Below, piece by piece: positions 12,301-13,041 of a stretch of 13,041 bases of DNA. Made by a program: the position numbers and the translations under genes. The notes below the pieces were generated by a model. The model did not search any database and was not told the origin of the DNA. It saw only the letters and a program-made list of their open reading frames with translations. This DNA is from Ponticaulis sp. (lineage in GTDB: Bacteria > Pseudomonadota > Alphaproteobacteria > Caulobacterales > Hyphomonadaceae). The stretch lies in contig PABS01000018.1 in the NCBI GenBank assembly GCA_002699325.1, positions 1-13,041 on the forward strand, given 5' to 3'. Within the stretch, counting starts at the first letter, position 1, and every line of letters starts with the position of its first letter.

Positions 12301-13041
12301 CTATTCGTCTGAGGTATTCGTAACGATTCCAACAAACCCGCAGGACCGGCATACCGATGGTAGCTCAACCGATCGGAGAAGGCTTCCAGTCAGATCGTGC
12401 TCTCGCAGAGTTCCTGGGATCGTCTCATCGTCGAAGAACCGCAAAATACCATTCTGATCGATATCTATGTCGAAGATCAAATCTCTCGAAGTTCCTTCAA
12501 GTTCTCCGACTACTGTTGTCACGCCGGTCTGCAAATTTATTCTAACCAGCTGATGCGAACTTGTCTTTGCTTCAACGCCGTAGAGCTCCCCATCCGGCCC
12601 GAAATCTATACCGAAAACCTGATCCGTGCTGCCAGAAATTTCGACTTGGCTTATAACGGTTCCGTCTTGCTCGACATGAAATAGTCTCGTGAACTGGCTG
12701 TTGGACGGAGAGCTCAAGAAGTCGGATGTAACCCACAGAGTGCCGTCACCTGAAACGGCAATACCACGGGAGTCCGCAGGTTGTTCGCCCACCTTCAAAC
12801 ACAACGGCTGTTCGGCATCGACTTCTTGAAGGCCGCTCCCGTCATAAGCAGATGATTTCACAACACCAGAGGGCGCCATATCCATGGCTGTCGCGAGACA
12901 ACGGCTGCTCGTCGACTGCAAGACCTCTTGATTGTTCTGTCCTGAGAAGCCGTAGAATCGAGAGCCACCCGCTGAAATCAACAGATTGATGTTGTTTGAT
13001 AACGGATGGACAGCTTCATTTGCCTCAATGAAAATCGAAGA
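12301..13041 (-). CDS. Beta-propeller-like protein of unknown function (5' end outside window)
   Basis: The frame is open to the right edge, so the true start is outside; about 246 C-terminal residues are visible. Repeated motifs of the NHL/SMP-30 type occur: SRGIAVSGDGTLWVTSD, DQVFGIDFGPDGELYGVEA, QLVRINLQTGVTTVVGEL and DLIFDIDIDQNGILRFFDD, each a set of strands with a G/N-G turn, as in propeller blades. Two cysteines (CRSC) lie near the C-terminus. No catalytic residues are recognised, and whether it is secreted cannot be judged without the N-terminus. The coding sequence is AT-richer than the main chromosome part, consistent with an island on this side of tRNA-Leu. A TTG at 12981 is not a convincing start. 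Confidence 0.65.
   Translation of the reverse strand, partial: SSIFIEANEAVHPLSNNINLLISAGGSRFYGFSGQNNQEVLQSTSSRCLATAMDMAPSGVVKSSAYDGSGLQEVDAEQPLCLKVGEQPADSRGIAVSGDGTLWVTSDFLSSPSNSQFTRLFHVEQDGTVISQVEISGSTDQVFGIDFGPDGELYGVEAKTSSHQLVRINLQTGVTTVVGELEGTSRDLIFDIDIDQNGILRFFDDETIPGTLREHDLTGSLLRSVELPSVCRSCGFVGIVTNTSDE

Noticed and set aside
12125..12352. 75-codon minus-strand frame after the propeller gene
   Set aside because: It overlaps the end of the propeller frame in another phase, shows no domain and has no convincing ribosome binding site.
1..13041. CRISPR arrays, rRNA genes and intact transposons
   Set aside because: No regularly spaced repeats, rRNA stretches or transposase genes with terminal repeats were seen on either strand.

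Overview
The window looks like chromosomal DNA from an alphaproteobacterium. The evidence is fairly high G+C with matching codon use, many small lipoproteins, a promoter that fits the alphaproteobacterial EcfG (general stress response) consensus, and a DjlA-type TerB/J-domain protein. A Hyphomonadaceae/Maricaulales-like host is my guess, not something the sequence proves. No rRNA, CRISPR array or intact insertion sequence is visible.

Layout: (1) 1-182, the 5' end of mnmA on the minus strand, with a good sigma-70-type promoter upstream. (2) 366-2282, a tight plus-strand run: an NTF2-like lipoprotein, a secreted staphylococcal-nuclease-like protein, an ABM-type monooxygenase-like protein and a DUF3365 (Tll0287-like) haem lipoprotein. 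(3) 2407-3704, a hexapeptide-repeat acetyltransferase and a Bar/PAT-type GNAT. (4) 3705 to about 4690, a visibly AT-richer insert with a two-gene minus-strand operon: a Panacea (SocA/DUF4065) antitoxin-like protein and a 91-residue RelE/ParE-patterned protein in the same reading frame, a candidate PanAT toxin-antitoxin pair. (5) 4746-5228, a GNAT whose last codons and stop lie inside a strong terminator hairpin. (6) 5250-7629, minus strand: a DUF2383 ferritin-like lipoprotein with its own EcfG-type promoter, and a DUF262/DUF1524 (GmrSD-type) protein whose HNH histidine is arginine. (7) 7764-9828, a voltage-gated cation channel of the bacterial NaV family with an unusual TMDGW pore, overlapping at its 3' end a convergent APC-fold transporter. 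(8) 9880-11753, a secreted fasciclin protein with a clean terminator, a DjlA-like co-chaperone that is probably leaderless, and a glycine-rich small membrane protein. (9) 11823-13041, tRNA-Leu(CAA) followed by a different, AT-richer region with what looks like the first codons of a decayed integrase, several inverted repeats and a partial beta-propeller protein. This looks like the edge of a genomic island in the tRNA gene.

The most interesting items are the candidate PanAT pair, the channel with a calcium-channel-like glycine in its selectivity filter, the HNH-dead DUF262/DUF1524 protein, the EcfG promoter before a ferritin-like lipoprotein, and the tRNA-Leu island edge. All functional calls come from reading motifs by eye; no database or structure search was run.
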